This document shows, piece by piece, positions 28,503-40,444 of a DNA stretch of 64,000 nt. Position 1 is the first letter of the stretch. Each line of letters begins with the position of its first letter. Source of the DNA: Myroides phaeus (GTDB lineage Bacteria; Bacteroidota; Bacteroidia; Flavobacteriales; Flavobacteriaceae); the NCBI RefSeq assembly GCF_900099675.1, contig NZ_FNDQ01000004.1, positions 117,415 through 181,414 of the forward strand, written 5' to 3'. The notes beneath the pieces are model-generated. The model saw nothing but the letters and a program-made list of their open reading frames with translations. It ran no database searches and was not told where the DNA came from. Made by a program: the position numbers and the translations under genes.

Positions 28503-31500
28503 GCTGTGTGATTACACGATAAAAATACAATAATTTGAAAGCAATTCACAACCATCCTTCTTCTGGTCTTACAACTACTATAGCTGTGTGATTACACGAT
28601 AAAAATACAATAATTTGAAAGCAATTCACAACTAAACATACTGTATCAATAAAGAAATGTTAGCTGTGTGATTACACGATAAAAATACAATAATTTGAAA
28701 GCAATTCACAACCAATCTTACATCTTAACGACTGCTAAATATGCTGTGTGATTACACGATAAAAATACAATAATTTGAAAGCAATTCACAACATATTGTC
28801 CGTTTTTTGAGATTAGTTTGTAGCTGTGTGATTACACGATAAAAATACAATAATTTGAAAGCAATTCACAACCACAATCTCCCTGATTATTATCAAAAAT
28901 ATGCTGTGTGATTACACGATAAAAATACAATAATTTGAAAGCAATTCACAACATATTATATAGTTTCTAGAATTTTAAAATCGCTGTGTGATTACACGAT
29001 AAAAATACAATAATTTGAAAGCAATTCACAACATCCCACGTAAACAAAAAAAAACCCTGCAAGCTGTGTGATTACACGATAAAAATACAATAATTTGAAA
29101 GCAATTCACAACAAGTTGTTAGACAGCATTATAAAAAACATTGCTGTGTGATTACACGATAAAAATACAATAATTTGAAAGCAATTCACAACTATACGCT
29201 TGTTATACTCGGCGTTAAAATGGCTGTGTGATTACACGATAAAAATACAATAATTTGAAAGCAATTCACAACTTACGTTTACGGATATTCTTAACGATAA
29301 AAGCTGTGTGATTACACGATAAAAATACAATAATTTGAAAGCAATTCACAACTGGTTTAATATTCGATGAGCGTAATTGTCAGCTGTGTGATTACACGAT
29401 AAAAATACAATAATTTGAAAGCAATTCACAACAGTTTAAAAAATCATAATTATTACCCACAAGCTGTGTGATTACACGATAAAAATACAATAATTTGAAA
29501 GCAATTCACAACAACTTTTGTAGGTTTAACTCCATTTACAAGGCTGTGTGATTACACGATAAAAATACAATAATTTGAAAGCAATTCACAACCTGGTCGG
29601 TACTCTATTTACAGCTTCAAAAGCTGTGTGATTACACGATAAAAATACAATAATTTGAAAGCAATTCACAACAAGACGCATTAAAAGAATTATGGAATTA
29701 GAGCTGTGTGATTACACGATAAAAATACAATAATTTGAAAGCAATTCACAACTGAATATGTGTTTTGCCTATCTTAACGCAAGCTGTGTGATTACACGAT
29801 AAAAATACAATAATTTGAAAGCAATTCACAACACATCTGTGTCCATTAACTTAACTTCAAACGCTGTGTGATTACACGATAAAAATACAATAATTTGAAA
29901 GCAATTCACAACTTGCCAAGCCGACTTAGCAATATCTATTTTGCTGTGTGATTACACGATAAAAATACAATAATTTGAAAGCAATTCACAACAAAAACTA
30001 TAAGGATCTGTACGAGGACAATGCTGTGTGATTACACGATAAAAATACAATAATTTGAAAGCAATTCACAACTAAGATGTTTAAACGTTACGCAAAAGGT
30101 CAGCTGTGTGATTACACGATAAAAATACAATAATTTGAAAGCAATTCACAACAGAATTAGAGAAGTCGGCAATTGCTAAAAGGCTGTGTGATTACACGAT
30201 AAAAATACAATAATTTGAAAGCAATTCACAACCAATGATTAAATTGCAAGGTCAAGGATTGTGCTGTGTGATTACACGATAAAAATACAATAATTTGAAA
30301 GCAATTCACAACGCCTTTGTTGTTGAATTACTTGCAAAACTAGCTGTGTGATTACACGATAAAAATACAATAATTTGAAAGCAATTCACAACTACTATTG
30401 ATGCACCTACTATCTATACTGTGCTGTGTGATTACACGATAAAAATACAATAATTTGAAAGCAATTCACAACAAGTAAAGAAGAGGTGACAGAAATCTTA
30501 CAGCTGTGTGATTACACGATAAAAATACAATAATTTGAAAGCAATTCACAACGCTAATAACACTGATAAGTTAAAAACATTAGCTGTGTGATTACACGAT
30601 AAAAATACAATAATTTGAAAGCAATTCACAACATAAATATACTTGAATAATGCCTATATTTAGCTGTGTGATTACACGATAAAAATACAATAATTTGAAA
30701 GCAATTCACAACGTAATATTAAAGTATTGACCGATACCCATCGCTGTGTGATTACACGATAAAAATACAATAATTTGAAAGCAATTCACAACTTGAAAAT
30801 AAAAATATGTATGATGAATTATGCTGTGTGATTACACGATAAAAATACAATAATTTGAAAGCAATTCACAACAAGGCAAAGAAAACGTACAAATAGTAAA
30901 GTGCTGTGTGATTACACGATAAAAATACAATAATTTGAAAGCAATTCACAACAGGTGGTTTTATCGCCTAAATGATGGAGCTGCTGTGTGATTACACGAT
31001 AAAAATACAATAATTTGAAAGCAATTCACAACAATCGACGAATCTTATTTCACTAACAAGTTGCTGTGTGATTACACGATAAAAATACAATAATTTGAAA
31101 GCAATTCACAACTGGAGCTTTAGGAGGGTATAAGCACATATAGCTGTGTGATTACACGATAAAAATACAATAATTTGAAAGCAATTCACAACATTATTAA
31201 ATATATAATTGACGCATATATAGCTGTGTGATTACACGATAAAAATACAATAATTTGAAAGCAATTCACAACAGAAGAGCGAAGAAATAGAGAGCTTAAA
31301 GAGCTGTGTGATTACACGATAAAAATACAATAATTTGAAAGCAATTCACAACAAATGCTTTCATATTGTTTTCGTTTTAATTGCTGTGTGATTACACGAT
31401 AAAAATACAATAATTTGAAAGCAATTCACAACGAACAATTCGGTTTATTCCAGGTTCAAAAAGCTGTGTGATTACACGATAAAAATACAATAATTTGAAA

Positions 31501-34500
31501 GCAATTCACAACCTATATATATAGATAATCAATATACAGGGTGCTGTGTGATTACACGATAAAAATACAATAATTTGAAAGCAATTCACAACAATCAATT
31601 AACAAAGGTGGTTACGCTACTAGCTGTGTGATTACACGATAAAAATACAATAATTTGAAAGCAATTCACAACGAACCTAATTTAATTAATTCAGTAGCTA
31701 CCGCTGTGTGATTACACGATAAAAATACAATAATTTGAAAGCAATTCACAACTATTGTCATTATGTATATCTATTCCATTGGGCTGTGTGATTACACGAT
31801 AAAAATACAATAATTTGAAAGCAATTCACAACTACACATCTCCACTCTCTTGCGTTCCATGTGCTGTGTGATTACACGATAAAAATACAATAATTTGAAA
31901 GCAATTCACAACTAACGTCTCCAGTTGTTGGTTCAATCATTAGCTGTGTGATTACACGATAAAAATACAATAATTTGAAAGCAATTCACAACATTATGTC
32001 GCTCCCTTTAGGTTGTAACGCTGCTGTGTGATTACACGATAAAAATACAATAATTTGAAAGCAATTCACAACAATTGGTCGAGTAATATAACAAAACAAA
32101 TAGCTGTGTGATTACACGATAAAAATACAATAATTTGAAAGCAATTCACAACTATACGTCCGCTAATTGTTCTTAATTCTCGGCTGTGTGATTACACGAT
32201 AAAAATACAATAATTTGAAAGCAATTCACAACTCCAGCCTTGAATGCTGTTAAAGTAGGCTAGCTGTGTGATTACACGATAAAAATACAATAATTTGAAA
32301 GCAATTCACAACAGCTTGTCTGCTCTTTCTTTGTCAAACCCGGCTGTGTGATTACACGATAAAAATACAATAATTTGAAAGCAATTCACAACTTAGATAC
32401 AGCTGCTGTTACAGCGTATAACGCTGTGTGATTACACGATAAAAATACAATAATTTGAAAGCAATTCACAACTAAGCCTAATCTACTTTGTGTTCTTTCT
32501 TTGCTGTGTGATTACACGATAAAAATACAATAATTTGAAAGCAATTCACAACTGTGTAGTCTCCAGGTGCGTAAGCGTTGTCGCTGTGTGATTACACGAT
32601 AAAAATACAATAATTTGAAAGCAATTCACAACACTTTAAGTTGTTGGTAGACGTAAAAACACGCTGTGTGATTACACGATAAAAATACAATAATTTGAAA
32701 GCAATTCACAACAAACCTCTTTAATTACCTCTCTCTCTACTGGCTGTGTGATTACACGATAAAAATACAATAATTTGAAAGCAATTCACAACTAGTGCCT
32801 TCGAAAAAATCAATGTAGGATTGCTGTGTGATTACACGATAAAAATACAATAATTTGAAAGCAATTCACAACTAAATAGATAAATTTTATAATTGTTTGA
32901 TTGCTGTGTGATTACACGATAAAAATACAATAATTTGAAAGCAATTCACAACACTGCCTGTTATCGGTAAAAGTAACTCTTTGCTGTGTGATTACACGAT
33001 AAAAATACAATAATTTGAAAGCAATTCACAACAGACTCCACATACGAAGCGCCAGCCATAAAGCTGTGTGATTACACGATAAAAATACAATAATTTGAAA
33101 GCAATTCACAACCTATACTTAGTATTACTATAATCAGTATTAGCTGTGTGATTACACGATAAAAATACAATAATTTGAAAGCAATTCACAACCATGGCGA
33201 CAATGCACGCCGTGCAGATTACGCTGTGTGATTACACGATAAAAATACAATAATTTGAAAGCAATTCACAACTGCCCTACCGACAATACAATAATAGTTG
33301 GAGCTGTGTGATTACACGATAAAAATACAATAATTTGAAAGCAATTCACAACTATTGCTTTTTGATTTCAAAGCCTACGGGGGCTGTGTGATTACACGAT
33401 AAAAATACAATAATTTGAAAGCAATTCACAACTAGACTTTGCAGTGTTTGCAACTGAATTTAGCTGTGTGATTACACGATAAAAATACAATAATTTGAAA
33501 GCAATTCACAACAAAGCATAGTCTAATACTTCCATACACTTAGCTGTGTGATTACACGATAAAAATACAATAATTTGAAAGCAATTCACAACATTTTAGC
33601 AACTACCCATTTACGTGCGTCAGCTGTGTGATTACACGATAAAAATACAATAATTTGAAAGCAATTCACAACACTCAAACAACCTATTTTGACCTATTTT
33701 AAGCTGTGTGATTACACGATAAAAATACAATAATTTGAAAGCAATTCACAACGATCTTACAATAAGGAAGGTTCACACCCATGCTGTGTGATTACACGAT
33801 AAAAATACAATAATTTGAAAGCAATTCACAACGATATTGAAAGATTGAGAAGACATTACTATGCTGTGTGATTACACGATAAAAATACAATAATTTGAAA
33901 GCAATTCACAACATGAAAAGTGTGGTTGGACTGGTTCAAGATGCTGTGTGATTACACGATAAAAATACAATAATTTGAAAGCAATTCACAACTTCGGTAT
34001 AGTTGAGATTTACGCTTTCTTCGCTGTGTGATTACACGATAAAAATACAATAATTTGAAAGCAATTCACAACATGGGTTACGAGGTAAAGAGCTTTGAAG
34101 CGGCTGTGTGATTACACGATAAAAATACAATAATTTGAAAGCAATTCACAACGATCTTACAATAAGGAAGGTTCACACCCATGCTGTGTGATTACACGAT
34201 AAAAATACAATAATTTGAAAGCAATTCACAACGATATTGAAAGATTGAGAAGACATTACTATGCTGTGTGATTACACGATAAAAATACAATAATTTGAAA
34301 GCAATTCACAACATGAAAAGTGTGGTTGGACTGGTTCAAGATGCTGTGTGATTACACGATAAAAATACAATAATTTGAAAGCAATTCACAACATGGGTTA
34401 CGAGGTAAAGAGCTTTGAAGCGGCTGTGTGATTACACGATAAAAATACAATAATTTGAAAGCAATTCACAACAAATCGGTACGGGTGGTGGTAAAACACT

Positions 34501-37158
34501 TAGCTGTGTGATTACACGATAAAAATACAATAATTTGAAAGCAATTCACAACCATTTAATTGATGTTCGTCAAGTTCAATTTGCTGTGTGATTACACGAT
34601 AAAAATACAATAATTTGAAAGCAATTCACAACATATTAGCCAATAATAAAATTCAGGAATGTGCTGTGTGATTACACGATAAAAATACAATAATTTGAAA
34701 GCAATTCACAACCGACCGACCGCAGCATCCGTAGTCGCACAAGCTGTGTGATTACACGATAAAAATACAATAATTTGAAAGCAATTCACAACCAGGGGGA
34801 ACGCTCATATATTCTGCCCTCTGCTGTGTGATTACACGATAAAAATACAATAATTTGAAAGCAATTCACAACAGGCAAATATGTGGATAATTCTGGAGCA
34901 ATGCTGTGTGATTACACGATAAAAATACAATAATTTGAAAGCAATTCACAACTAACATTAATACACACTGTACCACCCGAAAGCTGTGTGATTACACGAT
35001 AAAAATACAATAATTTGAAAGCAATTCACAACATGGACTGAAGAGAACTTTATAAACAGCGTGCTGTGTGATTACACGATAAAAATACAATAATTTGAAA
35101 GCAATTCACAACACAATGTATAAGAGATAAAGAACACTTTAAGCTGTGTGATTACACGATAAAAATACAATAATTTGAAAGCAATTCACAACAAACTTTG
35201 ATGCGAGTATAAATACTCATCGGCTGTGTGATTACACGATAAAAATACAATAATTTGAAAGCAATTCACAACGCACTTATTATCATTATCCTTTGCTCAT
35301 TAGCTGTGTGATTACACGATAAAAATACAATAATTTGAAAGCAATTCACAACTTAGTCAGAGATAAGGCTGATAAACGTATTGCTGTGTGATTACACGAT
35401 AAAAATACAATAATTTGAAAGCAATTCACAACTCCCCGTTAAGGCATTGCACCGTAACGGTAGCTGTGTGATTACACGATAAAAATACAATAATTTGAAA
35501 GCAATTCACAACAGCTTGCAAACACTGCAAGCCTTGCACCTGGCTGTGTGATTACACGATAAAAATACAATAATTTGAAAGCAATTCACAACTACTGAGG
35601 AGTAACCCATTAGCACTTTTGCGCTGTGTGATTACACGATAAAAATACAATAATTTGAAAGCAATTCACAACTACACGGTAGCGACATCGTTAGCCCCGA
35701 AAGCTGTGTGATTACACGATAAAAATACAATAATTTGAAAGCAATTCACAACACGGCGTTCTTTAACCATTACGTAGTTTACGCTGTGTGATTACACGAT
35801 AAAAATACAATAATTTGAAAGCAATTCACAACGAAGTGCAATAAATATTAATCAATATGCATGCTGTGTGATTACACGATAAAAATACAATAATTTGAAA
35901 GCAATTCACAACACGGCGTTCTTTAACCATTACGTAGTTTACGCTGTGTGATTACACGATAAAAATACAATAATTTGAAAGCAATTCACAACGCATCTAT
36001 GGCCGCTTCGATAAATTCGCGGGCTGTGTGATTACACGATAAAAATACAATAATTTGAAAGCAATTCACAACAAATAGACTCCGTAGGCGCCGAAGTCGA
36101 TAGCTGTGTGATTACACGATAAAAATACAATAATTTGAAAGCAATTCACAACTATTATTCCTACAACTATTTACAAATTCGGGCTGTGTGATTACACGAT
36201 AAAAATACAATAATTTGAAAGCAATTCACAACATAGACTTGGAACATCATTTTGAAAACAACGCTGTGTGATTACACGATAAAAATACAATAATTTGAAA
36301 GCAATTCACAACATATGTGTTGCAGGTGCTAATTACGCTTTTGCTGTGTGATTACACGATAAAAATACAATAATTTGAAAGCAATTCACAACGCACTACT
36401 TCTTCGCTTATACTCCTTCATTGCTGTGTGATTACACGATAAAAATACAATAATTTGAAAGCAATTCACAACATCTATTGCAGGACAGTTGAAAGCGTTT
36501 AGGCTGTGTGATTACACGATAAAAATACAATAATTTGAAAGCAATTCACAACAGGTAAGTCTGATAATCTATTTCAAAGCCAGCTGTGTGATTACACGAT
36601 AAAAATACAATAATTTGAAAGCAATTCACAACGCATTAGTAATAACTACATCTTTAAAAAGTGCTGTGTGATTACACGATAAAAATACAATAATTTGAAA
36701 GCAATTCACAACACCACAACGCAATAAGGCAAATCGTCAAATGCTGTGTGATTACACGATAAAAATACAATAATTTGAAAGCAATTCACAACACAACAAG
36801 ACATATTCCATACCCCTACTGAGCTGTGTGATTACACGATAAAAATACAATAATTTGAAAGCAATTCACAACAAAAACTTTTAATCATGCATCGGGGAAT
36901 TGGCTGTGTGATTACACGATAAAAATACAATAATTTGAAAGCAATTCACAACACCACAACGCAATAAGGCAAATCGTCAAATGCTGTGTGATTACACGAT
37001 AAAAATACAATAATTTGAAAGCAATTCACAACCAACCGTGACGATATCAGCACCAACATTACGCTGTGTGATTACACGATAAAAATACAACAATTTGAAT
37101 TGTAAAATCACTAAATACCAAAACAAATATTATCCAATGAAATAAAGCAATTCACAAC
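28503..37158 (-). CRISPR. Type II-C CRISPR array, 107 spacers
   Basis: The period is exactly 80 bp throughout: a 50-bp repeat (plus strand starts GCTGTGTGATTACACG and ends GCAATTCACAAC) and 30-bp spacers. There are 107 identical-looking repeats and one split terminal repeat, so 107 spacers. In crRNA orientation (minus strand) the repeat begins GTTGTGAATTGCTTTC, the part that pairs with tracrRNA. In that orientation TTG lies 21 bp before TATTTTTA inside the repeat, a possible promoter in every unit. Spacers 66-69 plus 70 are repeated as 71-74 (without 69), and spacers 91/93 and 103/106 are identical pairs. Confidence 0.97.
37063..37158. repeat. Split terminal CRISPR repeat
   Basis: The final repeat begins normally (37063-37099, with one substitution, CAATTTGAA for TAATTTGAA), is interrupted by about 45 AT-rich bases (37100-37144) and ends with the normal AAGCAATTCACAAC (37145-37158). 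A decayed end repeat usually marks the end where no spacers are added. The inserted bases match nothing else that I can see here. Confidence 0.8.
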
Positions 37159-37160
37159 CA

Positions 37161-37469
37161 TTAAACCCCTTCAATTTGGTTTACAATAGTATCATTATAA
37201 ATTACCCCCTCTTTCATTTGTTTTAAGAAACCTTCTAATTGCTTCAAATCCATCTCTTCATATTCTTCTCTAAACTCTTTTGAATTTCTATCAATTTCTG
37301 GATCGTTTTCCCATCCATATTTTTTGAACAATCTATCAGCTTCTTTTATTTTTAAATCAAGTTGAGCTTCCTTATCCGCTTTTTCTTGGTCTTTCCTCTC
37401 TTTATCATCACTACAGCTTGCAATAAGTACACTTCCAATTAAAAAATAACTAAATAATACTTTTTTCAT
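37161..37469 (-). CDS. Small lipoprotein, function unknown
   Basis: A 102-residue protein with a lipoprotein signal (MKKVLFSYFLIGSVLIASC; lipobox IASC, Cys19). The mature part is highly charged, with a Lys/Glu/Asp-rich helix at residues 20-55 and a second helix near the C-terminus. I recognise no family. Its stop lies 3 bp from the split terminal CRISPR repeat, so the array ends right at the gene. Whether the array grew up against it or the repeat decayed by an event near it cannot be told. Confidence 0.65.
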   Translation of the reverse strand: MKKVLFSYFLIGSVLIASCSDDKERKDQEKADKEAQLDLKIKEADRLFKKYGWENDPEIDRNSKEFREEYEEMDLKQLEGFLKQMKEGVIYNDTIVNQIEGV

Positions 37470-37582
37470 GTTTAATAAATTATTAATTATAACTTTTAAG
37501 CTTGAGTTAATACCAATAACTAAAGTTTAATTTTTAAAACTTTCAAATTATATTTCTACACAATAAAACCCCAACCTAAAAA

Positions 37583-38311
37583 CTAATACCTCTTAACCTC
37601 CCCAACCAACAGGTCATACTCATAATTTGCTTCACCCATTAATTTTCCTTTCTCATCATATCCCTTCATAATTCCGTGCAGCGATCCCTCTTTATAACCT
37701 ACCTCAGACTGTAACTGTCCATTCCTATAATACTTCTTAACCACCCCATCTAAAACCCCATTCTTATAATTTGCTTCTATCTCTACCTTTCCATTCTCAA
37801 AATACCCAATAGTAACACCATTCGCTATCCCATCTATATATCTTGATTCACCAGAAAGTTGTCCCCCTTCATAATAAGCTTTAATCACTCCGTTAAGTTC
37901 CCCATTTTTATAATCTGATGCAGTACGCAATTGCCCATTCTCATAAAACTGTTTCTTAGCTCCATCTATCTTTCCGGCTTTGTAGCTGGTTTCAAACGCT
38001 ATTTTCCCCTGCTCATTATACTCCTTAAGAACACCGTCAATCTCCCCATTTTTATAATTTCCCTCTGCTTTTAACTGCCCATTTTCATAATATCGCTTAG
38101 CGGTTCCCTCTAAAATTCCATTCTTGTAACTCTCCACAAATTTTACTTCCCCATTGGAATAAAGACTCCTCGCTGTTCCACTAAATGGCTTATCTGATTT
38201 AATAGCGTAAGCCACCCCATTTCTCTCCTCCAAATCTTTAAGATCAACTTCTTGTGCATAACAATTCACCAATGAAAATGATATAAATAAAAGATATAGA
38301 ACTCTTTTCAT
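37583..38311 (-). CDS. Secreted MORN-variant repeat protein
   Basis: A 242-residue protein with a signal peptide (residues 1-19) and about eight copies of a 23-residue MORN_2-type unit with the core YYENGQLKAEGNYKNGEIDG, from residue 46 to the end. Such proteins are common in Bacteroidota and appear in envelope or toxin-immunity contexts (YwqK-like), but the function of this one is not known. A decayed CRISPR repeat lies 27 bp upstream of its start codon, in the promoter zone. Repeats give high confidence for the family and low confidence for a role. Confidence 0.8.
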   Translation of the reverse strand: MKRVLYLLFISFSLVNCYAQEVDLKDLEERNGVAYAIKSDKPFSGTARSLYSNGEVKFVESYKNGILEGTAKRYYENGQLKAEGNYKNGEIDGVLKEYNEQGKIAFETSYKAGKIDGAKKQFYENGQLRTASDYKNGELNGVIKAYYEGGQLSGESRYIDGIANGVTIGYFENGKVEIEANYKNGVLDGVVKKYYRNGQLQSEVGYKEGSLHGIMKGYDEKGKLMGEANYEYDLLVGEVKRY

Positions 38312-38337
38312 AACTACTTAATTTTAAACAAATCTAA

Positions 38338-38370
38338 CTGTGTATGCTGATAAAAGTACGATAATTTCAA
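38338..38370. repeat. Decayed orphan CRISPR repeat
   Basis: CTGTGT is followed, after a short gap, by a 22-base stretch (38349-38370) that agrees with the CRISPR repeat core at 19 of 22 positions. It has the same orientation as the array and lies about 1.2 kb beyond its end. It also sits in the likely promoter of the MORN gene, where the minus strand reads TACTTTTA, a TAnnTTTR box. Confidence 0.55.
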
Positions 38371-38471
38371 TTATATAAGTAGTGAATACTTAAATCAACC
38401 TGTTTTCTAATCCCCCTTAAAACCCCTCCTCCAACACCCCTCAACCACCTATCATTACAGACTTATACGGA

Positions 38472-38572
38472 CCTTGTACCACACAAATACCACATTTGTA
38501 CCACACACCTACCGAAAAAAAGCTGATTTCCGAAGGTCTGTGGTACTTGTGTGGGAGATGTCTCGAACATGG
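38472..38572. repeat. Hairpin repeat element, copy 2
   Basis: Shares with 11324-11421 the order CCACAC units, ACCGAAAAAA (CGGAAAAAA in copy 1), a loop, CGAAGG, TGTGGTACTTGTGTGG and then GATGTCTCGAACATGG. The two stem arms differ between copies but stay complementary over part of their length. The remaining gap to 38968 is AT-rich with a purine run of the form GGAAAAGAAAGGAAAAAA near 38800-38850, and holds no gene that I can support. Confidence 0.6.
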
Positions 38573-38968
38573 GCTAATTAAAACACCTTTAATTCACAAA
38601 TAATTACACTTCAAAATTAGATTGCTATTAGCCTTTGATTTAGCTAAATATGACTTTTTACCCCTCAAAAAAACCTTTTTTGCCTTTCACATACCCTTTT
38701 TTACAATGTGTATCATTTTGCTATAAAACACGTACAACCCCAGTAATAACAAGAGTTTGATTAAAATTTGACTACAAGACAGAAAAAGAGACAAGAAGGG
38801 AAAAAAACGGAAAAGAATGGAAAAAAAAGGAAAAGAAAGGAAAAAAGTGGTCATTTGAGCCCAAAATAGCCAATAGCCCAAAAAAGACATTATAAATATA
38901 TTTAATTTTACCATATAAGAATCTGACAACCAACACTCTATTGTTTAAAAATAAAATAATCTTTCATT

Positions 38969-39601
38969 ATGGCAAGAATTCCAAATGGTCTTTTAGGTGA
39001 GTTTACCGGTTCGATTGGCACTGTGATTGGATACAATTACAGAGGTCAAAAATGTATGCGTACTAAACCCAGAAAAAAGAAATACAAATCAACTCCTGCT
39101 CAGTTGAAACAACAACAAAAGTTTAAATTGTCGCACGAGTTTTTATATCCTCTGAGCGGTGTTACAGATCTGTATTTCGGACATAAAATAGGTGCTAAAT
39201 CACGTACGAACTTGGCGCTTTCTCATCTTTTATTATATGCAATTAAAGACATTGATGACAACCTCCAAATCAACTACCAACAGGTTGTGATTACAAAGGG
39301 ATACTTGCCTGCTGCAACGATTACCGAGGTAACGCTTACTGACGAAGAATTGCGTATTAACTGGACGCCTAATGGAGGGCGTGATTTGGCACTTGACTCG
39401 GATAAGGCGAAAGCGGTATTGTTTTGTAAAAAGCAAAAATTATTCTTCTTACCTGACAAAGAAGGGTTTAGAAGTGAGGGTACATTTACGTCGCCTTTAC
39501 CGGAAAATTGGAAAGCAAAAAATTGTATTGTGTGGTTCTTTTTTGCTAAACAGGATGATAGTGAATGTAGTACAAGTGTGAATTTTTATGGATTGATATA
39601 G
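38969..39601 (+). CDS. DUF6266 family protein
   Basis: A 210-residue protein. The start MARIPNGLLGEFTGSIGTVIGYNYRG, then a basic KPRKKK segment and QQKFKLSHEFLYPLSG, is the typical beginning of the DUF6266 family, which is widespread in Bacteroidota and has no known function. The C-terminal half is beta-rich (two immunoglobulin-like strands sets: TITEVTLTDEELRINWTP, then KAVLFCKK). No signal peptide is evident. It is a single plus-strand gene between repeat fields, with no operon partner, and repeats begin immediately after its stop. Confidence 0.8.
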   Translation: MARIPNGLLGEFTGSIGTVIGYNYRGQKCMRTKPRKKKYKSTPAQLKQQQKFKLSHEFLYPLSGVTDLYFGHKIGAKSRTNLALSHLLLYAIKDIDDNLQINYQQVVITKGYLPAATITEVTLTDEELRINWTPNGGRDLALDSDKAKAVLFCKKQKLFFLPDKEGFRSEGTFTSPLPENWKAKNCIVWFFFAKQDDSECSTSVNFYGLI

Positions 39602-39960
39602 AAGGTAATGCGTGATACGTAAAACGTGAGGCGTGATACGTGAGGCGTGATGCCTCTTTGTAGATATGTATTTTGTCGTATGCCGTGTGGGCGAATAATA
39701 ATTCTCCCCTACAACAGTGGTGGGTGTAAATCGGGTTATTAGTTTAATCGGAAAAAGGCGATACTTCGTATTTCCACATATCATATTCATCATAACGATG
39801 CATTGCGGCATACGTAGGGGTAAACCTACGTGTTTACCCACAATTAATTATTTATAATTAATCATACATTAAAATGTTTGGAATGGGTTGTTTATTAATA
39901 AACAACAAGCGGCGGCGCCCCTACGGAGCGTGAGGTGTGATATACATTGCTTATAACTAT
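39602..39960. repeat. Inverted copy of the palindromic interspersed repeat
   Basis: Carries the modules of 1733-3010 on the other strand and in reverse order: GGGCGAATAATAATTCTCCCC, GGGTAAACCTACGTGTTTACCC, TTAATTATTTATAATTAA and TTGTTTATTAATAAACAA, plus GCGTGATACG runs near 39608-39650. One arm of the first palindrome has diverged. No gene is supported here. Confidence 0.7.
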
Positions 39961-39970
39961 AAACAAAAAA

Positions 39971-39998
39971 AAGTCCACAAAAACATCTTTGTGGACTT
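39971..39998 (-). terminator. Terminator after the 40068-40427 gene
   Basis: Stem AAGTCCACAAA / TTTGTGGACTT with an A run on the plus strand, giving a U tract for the minus-strand transcript. Confidence 0.85.
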
Positions 39999-40067
39999 CA
40001 CTTTTAAGCATTGGATCTTTTTCTTTTGCTCATTCTCTAACTAAGTGTTTTCTATATAACAACGAGA

Positions 40068-40427
40068 TTAATCTCTCATTATTTCTTTATAGCGTTGTTC
40101 TGTTACCGCTAAACGGTTTGCAACAGAGTCGTAGTAAATAACGATTTTATCACCTACTTTTTTACGCATAAAAGATTCACCTGCAATTCTCTCTTTTTTT
40201 AGATTGCCTGCATAATCTTTATATTCTAATGTCCACGTAAGCTCGTTCGACTTTCTTCTTTTTACTTCTTCAATATCAACGATAGTCGCTTCTGATTTGG
40301 CATAAGTTACATACTCACTTTTGTATTTACGGGTGTCAAACATTCCTCCGTTGTACAACATATAAGCCCCGATTCCTCCTGCAACTACTAATACAAGGAA
40401 GATGATTTTTGCTAAATTACTTTGCAT
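40068..40427 (-). CDS. Membrane-anchored protein of DUF3592-like type
   Basis: A 119-residue protein with one N-terminal transmembrane helix (residues 6-27) and a small beta-rich domain: SEATIVDIEEVKRRK, WTLEYKDYAGNLKKERI and VGDKIVIYYDSVANRLAV. The pattern T/A-x-V-x-x, then V-G-D/E-x-V-x-V-x-Y-x-P is that of DUF3592 proteins, with unknown function. It is the last of three genes on the minus strand (41119-42717, 40445-41083, this one), with 17- and 35-bp gaps, and ends at a terminator. They probably form an operon. Confidence 0.65.
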   Translation of the reverse strand: MQSNLAKIIFLVLVVAGGIGAYMLYNGGMFDTRKYKSEYVTYAKSEATIVDIEEVKRRKSNELTWTLEYKDYAGNLKKERIAGESFMRKKVGDKIVIYYDSVANRLAVTEQRYKEIMRD

Positions 40428-40444
40428 CTTTTATCTGTTTTAAA

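Noticed and set aside
37540..37563. 12-bp match to the CRISPR repeat (CTTTCAAATTAT) in inverted orientation
   Set aside because: Short and AT-rich; a chance match is plausible, unlike the longer one at 38338-38370.
38687..38929. 80-residue hydrophobic minus-strand frame
   Set aside because: It results from a purine-rich run (GGAAAAGAAAGG) read as Phe/Leu/Ser; no start signal or homology.
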